NCBI GenBank assembly: GCA_025060455.1
Contig: JANXBY010000009.1
Location: 1-50,002, forward strand
DNA from: Armatimonadota bacterium
GTDB lineage: Bacteria; Sysuimicrobiota; Sysuimicrobiia; Sysuimicrobiales; Sysuimicrobiaceae
Direction of reading: 5' to 3'
Length of the DNA: 50,002 bases
In this document: piece by piece, positions 48,410-50,002 of the stretch
Numbering within the stretch: position 1 is the first letter of the stretch
Layout of the letters: the number at the start of each line of letters is the position of its first letter
The notes under the pieces: model-generated
Database searches by the model: none
Told to the model about the DNA's origin: nothing
The model's input: only the letters and a program-made list of their open reading frames with translations
Translations under genes and position numbers: made by a program

Positions 48410-49975
48410 TTACGTGCCGGCGGCGAGGGCCTCCCGGGGGGAGTGGAGCAACCCGGCCTCCTTGAGCTGACCGTAGATCTCCACCACCTTGGAGAAGCCC
48501 CGGAAGTCGCCCCGGTACTCCTTCTCATGCTTGAAGCCCAGCTCCACGTACTTGTTGAGGGTGATGAAGAAGGCGAACTGGACGATGTTGGACTCCACCT
48601 CTGGGGCGTCCCGGTTCTTGTCGATGAACAGGTTGATGATGTCGATCTTCGGGAGCTCCTCCGGGTCCAGCCCTTCCTGGCGGGCCTTGGACTCCAGGTA
48701 CTCCCGCAGGTCCCGGGTAGCCTTCCAGTCCTTCACCAGCACCATGGCCACGTCCAGGTCGTACTCCAGGTCGCCGGAGCCCACACTGTGGTGCATGGTG
48801 GGCCGCTCGTATAGCTCCGACTCCCCGTCGTCCTCCGCGGGGCGCTCGTCCAGCCGGCAGCCTTCCTTGTCCAGGGGGGAGATGGCCAGGATGGGCGCCC
48901 GCAGCTCCAGGCTGAGCTCCGCCAGCTGGGAGGAGATGAGGTCGGTGCGGGCCTTGTCGTCCGCGATGGGCTCGTCCAGGGGGATCTTCTGCAGGTAGTC
49001 CAGACAGATCAGGATCTGGTCGGTGTCGTGCTCCTGCATCACGTTGTACGCGTGCGCCTTGATCCGGTCCAGAGTGTCCCTGCGGCCCGCCTCCACCAGG
49101 TACAGGTAGGGGGCGAACCGGTACACCTCCTCTTCCGCCCTGCGGAGCTTGGCCAGGGTGGCCGGGGAACGGTCCACGGTGCCCGCCAGGATGTCCGCGG
49201 GGCTGACGAGCAGCTCCTTGGCCAGCAGCCGGGCCGCCAGCACCTTCACCGTCTGCTCCCACGAGTAGAACAGCACGGGGATGCGGTGGTTGCGGGCCAC
49301 GTAGCTGGCCATCTGCAGGGCCAGGTTGGTCTTGCCGCGCCGGGGCGCCCCCGCGAGCCCGTAGTAGAAGCCCGGCCGCAGGCCCGACAGCACCCGGTTC
49401 AGCCGGTCGAAGGGCGAGATGGAGTAGCCCAGTAGCCCGCCCGCGGAGGGGTTCTGCACCTTCTCGATGAGATCGCCCAGCACGTCCCCCACGGGCACCA
49501 GGCGCTGGCGCAGCCGCCGCTTCTGGATCTCGAACAGATCCCCGACCACCTCGCCCACGAACCGCACCAGGTCCCGGGATCCCGCGCGCTCGCCCTGGCG
49601 CAGGAAGTCCTGGATCCGCCGCTGCACCGCCTCCAGCCTCCGGCGGCTTTCCCGGGCCTTGAGCACGTCCAGGTATCCGGCCATCTGAGAGGCGGAGGGC
49701 GGACGGGTCAGTCGGACCGCCTGCAGGAACCGCTCCATCTCGGGGGTGAGCAGGCCCCGCTCCTGGACTTCGTGGCGCACCGCCAGCTCGTCCAGCGGAG
49801 CCGCGCGGGCCATGGCGAGCTCCAGCACCACCTTGCTGAGGCGCTGCGCCACGGGACTCTCCAGCATCTCAGGCGCGAACCCCTCGTTGAGGGCCAAGGT
49901 CACCAGGTGCCGGTCGCCGACCAGCCCGGCCAGGATGGCCACGTCCAGCTCGTACCGAGCATCCATGGGTGTCAA
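48410..49975 (-). CDS. DnaB-like helicase/RecA-fold ATPase adjacent to pil genes
   Basis: This 521-residue protein has a DnaB-like two-domain layout: a helical N-terminal region (about 1-110), a linker, and a RecA-fold core. Walker A is GAPRRGKTN (about 209-217), where DnaB usually has R/P-x-MGKTA; SWEQTVKVLAARLLAK replaces the usual SLEM block; LICLDYLQKIP matches the DnaB Walker B; and LRAPILAISPLDKEGCR resembles the NVPVIALSQLNR motif. It is therefore a diverged paralog rather than the standard replicative helicase. TTG 49975, with AGGAGG 6 nt upstream, is called; GTG 49978 and ATG 49966 are alternatives. The pilT gene follows 27 bp downstream. Confidence 0.75.
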   Translation of the reverse strand: MTPMDARYELDVAILAGLVGDRHLVTLALNEGFAPEMLESPVAQRLSKVVLELAMARAAPLDELAVRHEVQERGLLTPEMERFLQAVRLTRPPSASQMAGYLDVLKARESRRRLEAVQRRIQDFLRQGERAGSRDLVRFVGEVVGDLFEIQKRRLRQRLVPVGDVLGDLIEKVQNPSAGGLLGYSISPFDRLNRVLSGLRPGFYYGLAGAPRRGKTNLALQMASYVARNHRIPVLFYSWEQTVKVLAARLLAKELLVSPADILAGTVDRSPATLAKLRRAEEEVYRFAPYLYLVEAGRRDTLDRIKAHAYNVMQEHDTDQILICLDYLQKIPLDEPIADDKARTDLISSQLAELSLELRAPILAISPLDKEGCRLDERPAEDDGESELYERPTMHHSVGSGDLEYDLDVAMVLVKDWKATRDLREYLESKARQEGLDPEELPKIDIINLFIDKNRDAPEVESNIVQFAFFITLNKYVELGFKHEKEYRGDFRGFSKVVEIYGQLKEAGLLHSPREALAAGT

Positions 49976-50002
49976 CACTTCCCTCCTGCCCCGCTGAGGT
50001 CC

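Noticed and set aside
49969-49974. TTGACA on the minus strand at the DnaB-like gene start
   Set aside because: It lies within the first codons of the called gene and has no -10 upstream of the start, so it is coincidental.
1-50002. tRNA, rRNA, CRISPR or insertion sequences
   Set aside because: No tRNA-like T-arm context, no direct-repeat array, no transposase-like protein and no ribosomal RNA segment were recognised on either strand by reading; a covariance-model scan was not possible.

Overview
The window is a GC-rich, gene-dense bacterial chromosome segment with 45 supported protein genes and no rRNA, tRNA, CRISPR array or insertion sequence that I can recognise. The gene set suggests a deep-branching Terrabacteria lineage, probably thermophilic: a cdaA-cdaR-glmM operon, a glmS ribozyme, an archaeal-type fructose-1,6-bisphosphate aldolase/phosphatase, Thermus-like HpaB/HpaC, and an S-layer-homology protein. 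Candidate groups are Sysuimicrobiota/CSP1-3, Armatimonadota or high-GC thermophilic Bacillota; this placement is inference, since no marker rRNA is present. Most genes are called from GTG or TTG starts, and stop/start overlaps of 4 to 20 bp are common, so many genes look translationally coupled.

Layout. 1-5413: a 4-hydroxyphenylacetate (homoprotocatechuate) meta-cleavage cluster, with hpaD leftward off the edge and gntR-dapA-hpaG-hpaB-hpaC rightward, around a 12-bp palindrome. 5414-7933: an MgtA-type P-type ATPase with an unclear start. 7962-9915: a divergent hydroxyacid dehydrogenase and HpcH/HpaI aldolase. 10009-17651: one long sugar or sugar-acid operon (ABC binding protein, two permeases, three oxidoreductases, IclR regulator, KDG-kinase-like gene) behind a promoter with a GGACA/TGTCC operator. 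17811-21639: ppc and argF. 21653-28894: cdaA-cdaR-glmM-vanZ, then a glmS ribozyme, then fbp-glmS. 28933-33682: a Trm112-like peptide, acpS, nnr, alr and a fused pxpB-pxpC. 33690-35823 (leftward): membrane glycosyltransferase, MNT nucleotidyltransferase and HEPN protein. 35999-39306: ald, rpoZ (leftward) and a long-chain acyl-CoA ligase. 39356-43993 (leftward): a livM-H-K-G-F transporter. 44069-45964: a secreted SLH-SPOR-NAGPA protein. 46002-49975 (leftward): a DnaB-like ATPase, pilT and pilC.

The most notable system is at 25503-28894. A well-conserved glmS ribozyme sits in front of the FBP aldolase/phosphatase gene rather than directly in front of glmS, with glmS second in the same apparent operon. 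FBPA/P makes fructose-6-phosphate, the GlmS substrate, so glucosamine-6-phosphate would be predicted to shut down both the supply step and the amination step through a single self-cleaving RNA. glmM, which consumes GlcN6P, lies just upstream and outside the ribozyme-controlled transcript.

Second-tier observations are a family of CCCCAAAAATCGC-type hairpins at three gene 3' ends, an operator for the sugar operon that fits its own IclR regulator, an MNT/HEPN pair in which the usual HEPN RX4-6H motif is not visible, and a DnaB-like ATPase placed with pilus genes.
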